Below are positions 1 through 8,758 of a stretch of DNA of 64,000 nucleotides, one piece after another. The number at the start of each line of letters is the position of its first letter. The stretch's first letter is position 1. The stretch comes from Anaerolineae bacterium (GTDB lineage Bacteria; Chloroflexota; Anaerolineae; Aggregatilineales; UBA2796), in assembly GCA_019637615.1 (NCBI GenBank), contig JAHBVJ010000010.1:124001-188000 (forward strand), given 5' to 3'. The notes beneath the pieces were generated by a model that ran no database searches, was not told the DNA's origin, and saw only the letters and a program-made list of their open reading frames with translations. The position numbers were made by a program, and so were the translations under genes.

Positions 1-2
1 AG

Positions 3-1094
3 ATCGCGGCGCGGCTGAATCCTGTCAAGTTTAACGCCGAGGAGTGGGTGAGCATCGCGGCGGACGCGGGTCAAAAGTACATGGTCTTCACCAGCCGTCA
101 TCACGATGGCTTCAGCATGTACGACACCGCCCTCAGTGACTATAAGATCACCAATCCGAAGTGGTCTCCGTTCGGGCGCGATCCTGTCCGCGAATTGGCG
201 AACGCCATTGCCAAGCGGAGTGATATGAAGCTCGGCTTCTACAACTCCGTGCTCGATTGGCATCATCCGGCCTATCGCTTCCGTGAGCAGAGCGGTCTCG
301 TGTGGCAGGACTATCTCGACTTCTTGCACGGGCAAGTGCGCGAACTCTGCACCAATTACGGTGAGATCGCTTGTATGTGGTTCGATGGCGACTGGCCTAA
401 CCACAAATTCGATGAAACCGATTCGTACTTCTTGCCCGGTGGTTCCTTCGAGTACGATAAACTGTACAACATGATCCACACCCTGCAACCCGATGCGGTG
501 GTCGTCAACAATCGGCATGTGATCCCGCTGCCCGGTGAGGATGTGCAAGGCTTCGAGCAAGACCTGCCCGGCATCAACTCGACTGGCTTTAACTCGACCA
601 TTGTCTCCGATCATCCGCTCGAAGTCTGCATGACCATCAACAACCACTGGTTCTACATCAAAGGCAGCGTTAACTTCAAATCAACCAAGCAGTTAGTCGC
701 CTATCTAGCCCGCAGTGCCAGTGCTGGCGCGAACTACTTGCTCAATGTGGGGCCGACGGAGGCGGGCGAAATCCTGCCAGTCCACGCGGCGCGGCTGCGG
801 GCGGTTGGCGCGTGGCTCAAGGACAACAGCGAATCGATCTACGGAACGCGGGCAGGTGTCATCTCCCCGACGGCGGTCAGCGTCAGCACGCGCAAGGGCG
901 ATGTGCATTATGTCCATGTGCTCGACTATATTAGCGATTGCGTGACGCTCACCAATGTCCCGCCGAGCGTTCAGCAAGCGCGGCTGTTGAAAACTGGAGA
1001 GGCGGTGGCGCTGGAACGGCGCGATGCCAGCGTAGTCTTGACGATCCCCGAATCTGGTCGCGATCCACTCGATACAGTCGTGGTGCTGTCCTAG
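3..1094 (+). CDS. alpha-L-fucosidase (GH29), 5' end outside window
   Basis: The reading frame is open from base 3, so the gene starts upstream of the window and only the C-terminal 363 residues are present. The segment [10 protein letters not shown] follows the GH29 pattern of a His-His-Asp-Gly-Phe substrate-site motif. CMWFDGDW carries the Asp expected to be the catalytic nucleophile of this retaining family. The last 80 residues look like the beta-sandwich that usually follows the barrel. GH29 enzymes release terminal alpha-linked L-fucose from glycans. Whether this one is secreted cannot be said because the N-terminus is missing. It points the same way as the GH5 enzyme at 26483, i.e. towards polysaccharide or glycoconjugate use. 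The family call is firm; the exact linkage is unknown. Confidence 0.9.
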   Translation: MAARLNPVKFNAEEWVSIAADAGQKYMVFTSRHHDGFSMYDTALSDYKITNPKWSPFGRDPVRELANAIAKRSDMKLGFYNSVLDWHHPAYRFREQSGLVWQDYLDFLHGQVRELCTNYGEIACMWFDGDWPNHKFDETDSYFLPGGSFEYDKLYNMIHTLQPDAVVVNNRHVIPLPGEDVQGFEQDLPGINSTGFNSTIVSDHPLEVCMTINNHWFYIKGSVNFKSTKQLVAYLARSASAGANYLLNVGPTEAGEILPVHAARLRAVGAWLKDNSESIYGTRAGVISPTAVSVSTRKGDVHYVHVLDYISDCVTLTNVPPSVQQARLLKTGEAVALERRDASVVLTIPESGRDPLDTVVVLS

Positions 1095-1275
1095 CTCACC
1101 GCTTCGAAACTGCTGTGCCGATTTTCATAGATGGGATCGGCATAGCTTCTCATCCTCGCGAATTGGCTCTATACAGCGCCCCCGATTTATGCCAAACTAA
1201 CGGATACGCTAATGCCTATGTGAACGACCGTTGACGATACATAGGATACCTGATTGCCTTTTGGAACTGAACCTA

Positions 1276-2373
1276 ATGACCGACTCTGTAACGTTACCAA
1301 CCAAGAAAATCAACCTGTACGACTATGATCTTGCCAGCCTGACCAGTCTGATGAAAGCGTGGGGCTTCCCCGGCTATCGTGGCAAACAAATCTACGAATG
1401 GCTGTTTAAACATAAAGTCGCCACCTTCGTGCAAATGGCAAATCTGCCCAAGCAGCTTCGCGAACGCCTCGACGCCGAAACCGTCATCGGGCACATGCAG
1501 CAAGAAGCGGAACAGCATTCCAATGACGGGCAAACCGTCAAGCGCCTGTTCCGACTGCCGGATGGGCAGCTTATCGAGAGCGTGCTGATGGAATACGACG
1601 ATGGACGCCGTACAGCGTGTATTTCCACACAGGCGGGCTGCGCGATGGGTTGCGTCTTCTGCGCGACGGGGCAAATGGGCTTTGCGCGTCATCTCACCAG
1701 CGGCGAAATCGTGGAACAGGCTATTTACTTCGCCCGCCAATTGGAAGCCGAAAACGACCGTCTGAGCAACATCGTCCTGATGGGCATGGGCGAACCGCTG
1801 CACAACTATGATCACACCCTGCAAGCCATCCGCACCCTTAACGATCCGGACGGCATGAATATCGGGCAGCGCAACATGACTCTCAGCACAGTCGGCCTCG
1901 TCCCGCAGATTAAGCGCTTTGCCGACGAAGACATCCACACCAAACTCGCCATCAGCTTGCACGCCGCCACCGACGAGGAACGCAACGCTCTATTGCCCGT
2001 CAACAAGCGCTACCCGCTGCGTGACGTGATCGACGCTGCCAAATATTACGTTAGCAAGACAGGTCGCCGCATCAGCTTCGAGTGGGCACTCATTCGCGGC
2101 GAAAACGACACGTTGGAACAAGCACAAAAGCTCGGCAGTCTGCTGCATGGCTTGCTCTGTCACGTCAACCTGATCCCGCTCAACCCGACGGGTGGATTCG
2201 GCGGCGCACCCTCGGATCCGCTGGCGGTGAGCGCTTTTCAGGATGAACTCGCCAACTACGAAGTGACCAGCACTGTGCGTGTCCGTCGTGGAATCGACAT
2301 TCAAGCGGGCTGTGGGCAGCTCAAAACCAACGTACTCAAGCAGGAACGCGCCCGCCGCAAAACCGAAAACTGA
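1276..2373 (+). CDS. rlmN: 23S rRNA (adenine2503-C2)-methyltransferase RlmN
   Basis: A 365-residue radical-SAM enzyme that methylates C2 of A2503 in 23S rRNA and, in some bacteria, A37 of tRNA. The cluster motif CAMGCVFC gives Cys122, Cys126 and Cys129. The methyl-carrying C-terminal Cys is at about 346 in the segment IDIQAGCGQL, and MGMGEPL and GWGFPGYRGKQI-type N-terminal features are typical. I start at the ATG at 1276 because homologues begin a few residues before the KINLYDYDL stretch. An in-frame TTG at 1231 would add 15 residues that look like nothing in the family. No strong ribosome site is visible, only a GGAACTGAAC stretch. A stem-loop follows the stop. The gene stands alone between the fucosidase and a Ser-rich protein. 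Confidence 0.95.
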   Translation: MTDSVTLPTKKINLYDYDLASLTSLMKAWGFPGYRGKQIYEWLFKHKVATFVQMANLPKQLRERLDAETVIGHMQQEAEQHSNDGQTVKRLFRLPDGQLIESVLMEYDDGRRTACISTQAGCAMGCVFCATGQMGFARHLTSGEIVEQAIYFARQLEAENDRLSNIVLMGMGEPLHNYDHTLQAIRTLNDPDGMNIGQRNMTLSTVGLVPQIKRFADEDIHTKLAISLHAATDEERNALLPVNKRYPLRDVIDAAKYYVSKTGRRISFEWALIRGENDTLEQAQKLGSLLHGLLCHVNLIPLNPTGGFGGAPSDPLAVSAFQDELANYEVTSTVRVRRGIDIQAGCGQLKTNVLKQERARRKTEN

Positions 2374-2398
2374 GACACGCGTTAGCCTTCATCAGAGC

Positions 2399-2427
2399 AG
2401 CGATGCGGCTGCGAAAGCCACATCGCT
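2399..2427 (+). terminator. stem-loop after rlmN
   Basis: AGCGATG-c-GGCT pairs with AGCC-a-CATCGCT around a five-base GCGAA loop, with one mismatch. A pyrimidine-rich stretch ending in CTATTTTT follows some 15 bases later, so this is a terminator-like hairpin rather than a textbook one. Confidence 0.55.
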
Positions 2428-2549
2428 CCCTCTTTCCGCCCTATTTTTGATCCTCCTCTGCCATTTACGATCTATTCACACCGAATTTATAGGCTGTGAT
2501 ATAGCTTGTTGAGAGATTTTCCCTATACTGAGTCGCTAGGAGAGAAAAG

Positions 2550-3278
2550 ATGCCACAACGTACATGGGGCGGCGGTTCGGGGTCGTCATCAAGCGGATCG
2601 AGCAGTTCCGGCAGTTCAAGTTCGTCCTCATCATCCAACAGTTCATCCTCATGGAGCAGCAGCTCTTCATGGCGGCGGAACTCCTACGGGGGTGGCGATG
2701 ACGGTGGTGGCAGCGGGCAGCCTATGGATCCCATGTGGGTAGCGATCTGGATCGGCATTATGGTACTGATTTTCATCACACCGCCGATTTTGGATGCGCT
2801 CAAAAAATCCGGTGAGGAACGCGATAACGCCAATGCCACCGCGACCACCCACGCGATAACTCAAGCCGATCTCGCCATGATTCACACCGCCATCGATCCC
2901 CGGCTCGCGGATTGGAAGCGCGACGCCAAGATCGGGCAAGCCGAGTGGCTAAACGCCAGTGACGCGGGCTTTCCTTCCGGCTCGAACACACGCGGCGTGA
3001 TGTACGGCTACTGCGACAAGAACGAAACTTTTTACGTCTATGTGCTGAATATCAGCCAGCCGGCTGTGTGGTCGGCAGACGCGGAAGGCTATGCTTACGT
3101 GCCCAACACTTCGCCGCCCTACTGCTTCCCCGCTGGCTGGAAGATCATCGACTACGTATCCGCCGAAGAATCCGGCTGGTACTTCATGATCGCCAGCACG
3201 GGCAGCAAGTTCGGGATCAACAGCACCGAACTGCCGAATACGGTCACGCCGCTGCCCACCAGCGTCTTCAAAAACTGA
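2550..3278 (+). CDS. Ser/Gly-rich single-pass membrane protein, unknown function
   Basis: A 242-residue protein that I do not recognise. It starts at ATG 2550 behind a clear AGGAGA ribosome site. Residues 7-57 are almost only Ser and Gly with a few Trp, Arg and Asp. One membrane segment follows at about 62-81, then a polar 160-residue domain, apparently outside the membrane, with scattered Tyr and Trp and Cys at about 155 and 191. A Ser/Gly tract of this length next to a membrane anchor resembles flexible cell-surface linkers, but no catalytic motif is visible. The tract sits on the N-terminal side of the anchor, which is unusual for a surface stalk. It lies just upstream of the lipoprotein/permease operon, with its own promoter region in between, so a shared role is only possible. 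Confidence 0.7.
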   Translation: MPQRTWGGGSGSSSSGSSSSGSSSSSSSSNSSSSWSSSSSWRRNSYGGGDDGGGSGQPMDPMWVAIWIGIMVLIFITPPILDALKKSGEERDNANATATTHAITQADLAMIHTAIDPRLADWKRDAKIGQAEWLNASDAGFPSGSNTRGVMYGYCDKNETFYVYVLNISQPAVWSADAEGYAYVPNTSPPYCFPAGWKIIDYVSAEESGWYFMIASTGSKFGINSTELPNTVTPLPTSVFKN

Positions 3279-3308
3279 GTCAGTCTTAGTCAACCGCCGC
3301 GTGCGACT

Positions 3309-3336
3309 CAATTGAATTCCAAACCAGTTTCAATTG
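3309..3336. other. inverted repeat between 2550 gene and lipoprotein operon
   Basis: CAATTGAA and TTCAATTG face each other across a 12-base loop. There is no T-run after it on the plus strand. It may act as a weak terminator or as an operator just upstream of the promoter at 3347. Confidence 0.35.
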
Positions 3337-3346
3337 TCCGGTCTCG

Positions 3347-3376
3347 TTGCACCAGATAGGCAGCACCGTCTATACT
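3347..3376 (+). promoter_or_regulatory. sigma-70-type promoter for the lipoprotein/permease operon
   Basis: TTGCAC at 3347-3352 and TATACT at 3371-3376 are separated by 18 bases. The predicted start of transcription is near 3383, about 50 bases before the ATG at 3434. Confidence 0.5.
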
Positions 3377-3433
3377 AACTGCACACAGTGATGGTGAACT
3401 ATTGGTTATCCGTACACGGAGCGTGTGCTGCCC

Positions 3434-4393
3434 ATGCCAAGCATCTCTCGTATCGGCTCATTGCTCATCTTAGCGATCTGTTCCAGCCTCATCATCAGTG
3501 GCTGCCGCCGGACGGAGATCATCCCCGCGCCGACGCTGCCCCCGCCCACGCTCACACCGACGCCCTTCTCTACGCCGCTGCCCACCGTCGAGCCGCAAGC
3601 CACCTTTGGCGGCGAAGCGCGACCTTACCAGATGGTCTTCATGCCGCCCAAGAACAGCACCAACGATGGCGAAGACCTGCAAACCTATTTGAACGATAAT
3701 TCGGGCTTCACTTTCAGCGTGCAGCGTGCTGCCTCTGGAGCGGAAGCGTTGGCGGCTTTGTGCGGCGATGTTCCCACCCTAGCGCTAGTGGATGGCTGGA
3801 CGTTATTAGCGGCGCAAGCGCAGGGCTGCGGGCGTCCGTTGCTCAGTTATGTACGCGGGCGCGGCAACACAGCGGCGACGGGTTATCGTTCTGATCTGAT
3901 CATCACGGGTACGTCCGAAGCCAGCGGCCCCGCTGGTCTCAAAGGCTTGATCTTTTGCCGCCTGAACGCGGAAGACCTGCAAACGTGGATTTTGCCCACG
4001 CTACTCATGCGCACGGCAACGGACTTCGACCCCGTGCTCGACCTCTCCTCGGTACGCAACGTGCCTACCCTTGACGCGCTAGTCAAGGAAGTTGCTGACA
4101 AACGCTGCGCAGGGGCCATCCCCGGCGGGACGATGTTGGATTACACAGCGGCGGAGAACGGGGCGGTCAAGGTACTGATGTCCTCGCCTGAACTGCCTTA
4201 CGGTGGCTTGGTCGCATCCGTGGCGATGCCCGTTTCTGCCGCCAACAACCTGAGCGAACTGCTGCTGCGGAACACCGATGAACTGCGCGGACTGATGGAT
4301 GCTGATTCGTTGAAAGCCGTCGATCCTGCGGTTGTGCAAAATATGTTGCGCTTCATGCAGCAGGCCAAATTCGACCTGTCAGGCGTCCATTGA
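3434..4393 (+). CDS. PhnD-like substrate-binding lipoprotein
   Basis: A 319-residue secreted lipoprotein. The N-terminus has a short charged part, a hydrophobic core and the lipobox LIISGC, followed by a Pro/Thr-rich linker of about 30 residues typical of surface lipoproteins in this genome. The rest follows the fold order of the phosphonate/phosphite-binding PhnD family: a first beta strand (YQMVFMPP), a segment resembling GAEALAALCGDVPTLALVDG where the family selects its ligand, and a central VRGRGNTAATGYRSDLI region. A GTG three codons upstream is also in frame, but ATG 3434 gives a cleaner signal peptide. The stop overlaps the TTG start of the next gene by three bases, so the two are probably translated together. 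Ligand unknown; no phosphonate genes are near. Confidence 0.7.
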   Translation: MPSISRIGSLLILAICSSLIISGCRRTEIIPAPTLPPPTLTPTPFSTPLPTVEPQATFGGEARPYQMVFMPPKNSTNDGEDLQTYLNDNSGFTFSVQRAASGAEALAALCGDVPTLALVDGWTLLAAQAQGCGRPLLSYVRGRGNTAATGYRSDLIITGTSEASGPAGLKGLIFCRLNAEDLQTWILPTLLMRTATDFDPVLDLSSVRNVPTLDALVKEVADKRCAGAIPGGTMLDYTAAENGAVKVLMSSPELPYGGLVASVAMPVSAANNLSELLLRNTDELRGLMDADSLKAVDPAVVQNMLRFMQQAKFDLSGVH

Positions 4394-5304
4394 ACGCCAC
4401 CCAAGCGCCCGCTGCGACGATGAGCACCTTTGCCATCGTCCGTCACTTGCTAACGCTGATTCAGGGCGAAGGCCATCCGATCTATCGGGCGGCGCTGAAA
4501 CAGCAAATGCCGTACAGCGTCAATCTGAATGCTATCGGTGGCTGCGCGCTGCTCCTGCTGCTCCTGCTCACGCCAGCCGTCGTCTGTTTGGAGAGTGCCT
4601 TCGGCGTGTATGTATCAGGCATGGTCAACACGGTCTTAGTCACCATGCTCGTGGCAGCGGGAGCCGTCCTAAGTGTGAGTTGGACAGTGCCCTTGACCAT
4701 CCTCGCGGGGCAAGGTATCGCCCGTGAGCGCGTCACGCAGACGTGGGAAACCTTGCTCATCACGCCCTTTTCCACCGAGAATATCCTGCTGGCGAAGGCG
4801 GCCTCCTCCGTACGCAACGTATGGAGTCTGGTGGTCGGGCTGGCTTTCTTCGGGACGCTACTGGCGCTGTTTTTTGTCTCGCCCGTTATCGCCTCGATGG
4901 CTTCCCAGATCAACCAGAGCCTCGTGATCGGTGTCCTGCTTATGATTGTCGGCATGGTCGCCATCGTGCTGGAGCATGAGCAAGAGATCGCGCTGTCCGT
5001 CGTTCTTGGCATCTTCATCGCCATCAAAACCGATTCGCCCCGCACCGCCTTTCTAGCGGGCTTGGCGGCGGGTTTTCTGATCCGTGTGGTGCAGCTCGCG
5101 CTCACCTTCGTGATTGTGCCGCAGGTCACGCTGCTCAGTTTGCAAAACATCATCGTCATGAACTTCGTCGCGGGGTCTGCTACCCTCCTCGCCGTGCTCC
5201 CTATGACCGCCGCGCTCGCCTTCGTAGTTGTCATGATCATCGGACGCGAGCTGCTGGTGCGTTGGCTGTTCCATTGGATTACCCGTCACGCCAGCGGATG
5301 GTGA
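4390..5304 (+). CDS. ABC-2-type membrane permease, first of a pair
   Basis: A 304-residue membrane protein with six or more hydrophobic segments. After the second segment it carries RERVTQTWETLLITPFS, the cytoplasmic coupling stretch typical of ABC-2 permeases (Arg-Glu, then Thr-Trp-Glu, then Leu-Leu-x-Thr-Pro). It probably starts at the TTG at 4390 that overlaps the stop of the lipoprotein gene; ATG 4420 is an alternative that loses ten residues. ABC-2 permeases work with a cytoplasmic ATPase, often to export lipids, polysaccharide or drugs. None is encoded in this window near it. It shares its layout with the next gene, so the two could form a heterodimer. Confidence 0.65.
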   Translation: MNATQAPAATMSTFAIVRHLLTLIQGEGHPIYRAALKQQMPYSVNLNAIGGCALLLLLLLTPAVVCLESAFGVYVSGMVNTVLVTMLVAAGAVLSVSWTVPLTILAGQGIARERVTQTWETLLITPFSTENILLAKAASSVRNVWSLVVGLAFFGTLLALFFVSPVIASMASQINQSLVIGVLLMIVGMVAIVLEHEQEIALSVVLGIFIAIKTDSPRTAFLAGLAAGFLIRVVQLALTFVIVPQVTLLSLQNIIVMNFVAGSATLLAVLPMTAALAFVVVMIIGRELLVRWLFHWITRHASGW

Positions 5305-5307
5305 CTC

Positions 5308-6246
5308 ATGCTCGGAACCTACGGCATCATCCGCAAAATGCTGAAGAACTGGGAATCGCCTTCCGCTCATCCCGCCTATAAGTACTTCCGCAACCGGATC
5401 GATCTGCCATTCCCGATCATGAGTACGGTCATTCGCGAAATCGCCAAGCGCCGTCGCTGGCTGTGGGTGTTGGCAGGGGTGATCGTCGTATGGATGCTTG
5501 CTCAGGTCATGCTGCGAGCGCAGTGGCAGCAGTTCATCAGCACCACCTGCATGGCAGTCCTGATCGTGCCCGTTGTCGTCGCCATACTCGTGATCTATTT
5601 TCTGCCCGCCGCCGTCGCCGTGCTGACCAGCGCCATCATCGTTGCCGAACGTGAACGCCAAACATGGGATATTCTGCTAACGGCAACGTCCAACTGGGAT
5701 GAACTGGTGCTGGCACGCTTGGCACGCTTGCTGCGCTATATCAACCCATTTCGTGAGATCGTGCCGGGGGTCTACTTCATGTTGGGTGGGCTGGCTTGCA
5801 TCTTCGCCATCGTAACCTTTGCCGACAAGCGCAGCGGCGTCTTGGGCGAAATCCTCGAATGGGTGGTGATCTTCCTCGTCCCGTTGCAATATCTGATCGA
5901 GCGCATCCAAGATTTCGTACTGGCCTCGCTCATCGGCTTGGTTGCCTCGTTGATCGCTCCCTCGCGGCAGGTGGCGGCGATGCTGGCCTTATGCGCGATG
6001 CTGGCCTTACTGGTTGTGCGTGCCATCTTCATCATTAGCTTGATCGGGCTGCTGCCGCCGCCGCAAGCCCTCAGCCGCATCCTCGTGCTCATGATCACCG
6101 GGCCAGCCAGTGCCATCGCCATGACTATGCCTGTCGTGGAGACCATCCTCGGTCTGCTGTTGTTGCCACTGATCAATGAAGTAATCATCCGCCTCATGTT
6201 TTCATGGCTGATCGGGCATCTGGGCGAAGGCCGACTCCGTCCATAA
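5308..6246 (+). CDS. ABC-2-type membrane permease, second of a pair
   Basis: A 312-residue membrane protein whose ATG lies three bases after the preceding stop. It has about six membrane segments. AERERQTWDILLTATSNWDE matches the coupling stretch of its neighbour, so the two genes look like an old duplication. A hydrophilic 45-residue N-terminus precedes the first segment, unlike the neighbour. The last segment ends close to the C-terminus (LMFSWLIGHLGEGRLRP). As with the first permease, the needed ATPase is not nearby; it may be borrowed from elsewhere in the genome. The function is inferred from family pattern only. Confidence 0.6.
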   Translation: MLGTYGIIRKMLKNWESPSAHPAYKYFRNRIDLPFPIMSTVIREIAKRRRWLWVLAGVIVVWMLAQVMLRAQWQQFISTTCMAVLIVPVVVAILVIYFLPAAVAVLTSAIIVAERERQTWDILLTATSNWDELVLARLARLLRYINPFREIVPGVYFMLGGLACIFAIVTFADKRSGVLGEILEWVVIFLVPLQYLIERIQDFVLASLIGLVASLIAPSRQVAAMLALCAMLALLVVRAIFIISLIGLLPPPQALSRILVLMITGPASAIAMTMPVVETILGLLLLPLINEVIIRLMFSWLIGHLGEGRLRP

Positions 6247-6538
6247 CCACACATCCGCTTTTTGACCCCGCCTCACCACGGGCACGCGGCACCGACCAAT
6301 GCATTCGGCGTATATGGCTCGTCGCGAAGATAACCTTGCCCCGGCGCGAGGGGCGGAGCAGGATCGCGCTGAAATTTTACTTTCAAAACGAGCAGTGGCT
6401 TGTCGAGCACTGTTGGCGACATGAAATTATCCTTTCGCATCTTTCTATCCGAAACATAATAAAGAGCGATTTTTCAACTTTGTCGCATGATATACGTGGG
6501 TATTCTCAGTTTGCGTTCAACTGTCCTTCAATAAGAGG

Positions 6539-7951
6539 TTAGTTTCCCGCTGCCACACTCCAAATTCTGACCATCCCATCGCTGCCATTCGTCGCGAACA
6601 GCGTTCCATCGGGGCTAAACGTTAACGCGTATACCAGCCCCGTCTCTGTCACCTTCAAACTGCCAATGCTGTGCCCATTGCTCGCGTCCAAAAACTGGAT
6701 CGTCATGTCGCCCGGTGCGCCCCGCGATGCAAGTAACGTATTATCCGGGCTAAACGTCAGAATACGCACTTCATGGTCAGGGTTGATGCCGATCTTCGCC
6801 TTACTCGCGCCCGTCGCGGTGTCCCACAACTGCAACTGATCCTTTACATCTACCGTCGCGAACAGGCTTCCATTCTCACTGCCTGCTACCGCGCTAATGC
6901 TATCGCCAGCATACGACAGAACATTGATGACTTTGCCACTCTGCATATCGTGCAAAATTACTTTGCCGTCGTCGTATCCAATCACCAACATATGCTTGGC
7001 GAACATCATAGCAGGGTTGGCGATCGATTTACCCGATGCATACTGGAGCTGGGTTGTGTGGTCACCGGAGGTCGTGTTCCAACCATTCAGATCGAAGCGG
7101 TCACATATTTCGACTGCCGTACTAGCAGAATGACCGCACCCTAAAAAGTAGACAGTGCTGCTATCCGGCGAGAAACCAATCCAGCTCATATAGCCTTTGC
7201 CAACCTGTGAACTGCGCACCAGTGGCAACGTCTTAATCGCGTTTCCCGTCTCAATATTCCATACAAACAGGGTGAATTCGTAGAACGATGAAGCAGCCGC
7301 CAGATACTTCCCATCGGGACTGAACGCTAATGCCCGTCCGCTGGTATCCGCCACATCCGCCTGAAACGTTTTCTCCACCTTTTGCTGCGCGGTATTCCAC
7401 ACCTGCACCTCGTTTTTAGCGGTTTCGTAGGCGATGTACGCGCCATCTGCGCTAAAGGCGAGTTGCGTTAGTCGTGTGTCAGGGATTTCCGCCACCAACG
7501 CCAGCTTGCCCACATTCTGCACCCCGATCTTCTCCTGTGCTGCTGGTGGCGTCACCATAGGGGTTGCTGATTGCTGCCCCGACGAAAATGCTGGTGGTAA
7601 ATTGGGATACGCTTTCCCCAGCAGGACGCCGAGGATGACTAGCGCGATCATCGCCACCACCGATGTCAGATGATGCGGCAGTGCCAGAAACGGAATACGA
7701 ATGGGGATTTTGAAAATCCGATTGTTAGGAGTCAACATGGTATTCCTCGGAATCAGGCCGCTAGGCCGTGTAAGTTCAGTTTCGATAGCGATTTGCATGT
7801 CTGTGATCAATTGGTCAAGCACAGGGTCGCGTTCCGCTTGAGCTAGGATCGCGGCCACAGTCGCAAAGTCTCCACGTTCAAGTGCGTTGCGGTATGAAAA
7901 AAGAGCCAGTTCGCGTCGCCGTTGTAGAGATCGATTCTTGGCAGGCATCAT
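6539..7951 (-). CDS. membrane-anchored seven-blade WD40 protein, putative anti-sigma factor
   Basis: A 470-residue protein in three parts. Residues 1-60 form a charged, helical cytoplasmic piece (RNALERGDFATVAAILAQAE). One membrane segment lies at about 93-113. Residues 145-470 contain seven WD40-like repeats with LAFSPDGKYLA and VWN/RIW signatures, which would make one closed outside propeller. The start codon overlaps the stop of the ECF sigma gene (ATGATG at 7951 and 7948), a common arrangement for sigma/anti-sigma pairs. I see no zinc-binding His-x3-Cys-x2-Cys motif, so if the N-terminal piece holds the sigma factor it does so without a ZAS motif. The propeller could sense a ligand or a partner outside the cell. 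The role is inferred from context, the topology from sequence. Confidence 0.7.
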   Translation of the reverse strand: MMPAKNRSLQRRRELALFSYRNALERGDFATVAAILAQAERDPVLDQLITDMQIAIETELTRPSGLIPRNTMLTPNNRIFKIPIRIPFLALPHHLTSVVAMIALVILGVLLGKAYPNLPPAFSSGQQSATPMVTPPAAQEKIGVQNVGKLALVAEIPDTRLTQLAFSADGAYIAYETAKNEVQVWNTAQQKVEKTFQADVADTSGRALAFSPDGKYLAAASSFYEFTLFVWNIETGNAIKTLPLVRSSQVGKGYMSWIGFSPDSSTVYFLGCGHSASTAVEICDRFDLNGWNTTSGDHTTQLQYASGKSIANPAMMFAKHMLVIGYDDGKVILHDMQSGKVINVLSYAGDSISAVAGSENGSLFATVDVKDQLQLWDTATGASKAKIGINPDHEVRILTFSPDNTLLASRGAPGDMTIQFLDASNGHSIGSLKVTETGLVYALTFSPDGTLFATNGSDGMVRIWSVAAGN

Positions 7952-8535
7952 GATTGCTTCCTCCGCATGTGAATTTCTCGCAAGCGGTTCAACGCACGGT
8001 GCATACGGACACGTGCCGCGTTCACGGATACCCCCAATATCTCAGCCAGCGCGTTACCATCCATATCTCGCACAATGGCCAATCGCAAACAATCCGCGTC
8101 TTTTTTCGTAAGTCCTCGCAGCAGCGCTTCCAAACTATCATCGCTTTCCGCCTCGAAAGCGGCATCATATTCCACACTTGGCAGTAAGTCGAATAACTCC
8201 CCGTCGCTCATTGCTTCCTGTTGACCGGTGTACAGGTCACGGATCAGCGGTTCACGTCGTTCACGCTTGGCTTGTGCAGCTTGTTCTCGCTTGATCAGGT
8301 TCGCGGCAATCCCTAGCAGCCATGCGCGGGGCTGCACATCTGCGCCCAACCTGTCGAGACAAGCGTATGCCTCAGCCACCACCTCATTCAGCAAATCATG
8401 TGCAGCTTCATCAAGTTCGTTGACCGTTGCCAGACCACTACGCGATAAGTAGTAGCGCAGCGTGCGGCGCAATGCCTCCGTTTCCGCTTCGATGAATTCC
8501 TCCAAGCGGCGTCGGTTCGCAAAATGCTCATCCAT
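7948..8535 (-). CDS. ECF-type RNA polymerase sigma factor
   Basis: A 195-residue sigma-70-family protein of the extracytoplasmic-function type. Region 2 spans about residues 15-90, with the conserved end AWLLGIAANLIKRE. An acidic linker of about 45 residues follows. Region 4 at about 138-188 (LTKKDADCLRLAIVRDMDGNALAEILG, then VSVNAARVRMHRALNRLRE, is the helix-turn-helix) would read the -35 element. It directs RNA polymerase to a small regulon. It is first in a two-gene unit with the membrane WD40 protein, and the overlap suggests the two are made in fixed ratio. A TATATT lies about 20 bases upstream of the coding region, but I cannot name a convincing -35. Confidence 0.85.
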   Translation of the reverse strand: MDEHFANRRRLEEFIEAETEALRRTLRYYLSRSGLATVNELDEAAHDLLNEVVAEAYACLDRLGADVQPRAWLLGIAANLIKREQAAQAKRERREPLIRDLYTGQQEAMSDGELFDLLPSVEYDAAFEAESDDSLEALLRGLTKKDADCLRLAIVRDMDGNALAEILGVSVNAARVRMHRALNRLREIHMRRKQS

Positions 8536-8701
8536 CTTGCCAGCCTTGTGCTTTGGTCTAGACCCCTACAATATAGTAATCAACGAACACCGCGTAATCA
8601 TTACACCAAATTTCTTTACACGTTCAAATGGTCAGCGTGACAGATCGTTCCGATTTTGTCCTAAAGCACCTGATAGGCGCGGTTTCATTAGTACGAACAA
8701 A

Positions 8702-8726
8702 CAAAAAGGGCGGTGCTAAGACCGCC
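8702..8726 (-). terminator. rho-independent terminator of the SBBP gene
   Basis: On the minus strand GGGCGGT pairs with ACCGCCC around a six-base loop and is followed at once by TTTTTG. It lies about 30 bases after the SBBP stop codon and before the sigma gene's upstream region. Confidence 0.85.
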
Positions 8727-8758
8727 CTATGGTTATTCACGTGGAGAAATTGACCTTG

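Noticed and set aside
4482..5240. 252-codon frame antisense to the first ABC-2 permease
   Set aside because: Ser/Thr/Arg-rich product typical of a mirror of a membrane protein gene.
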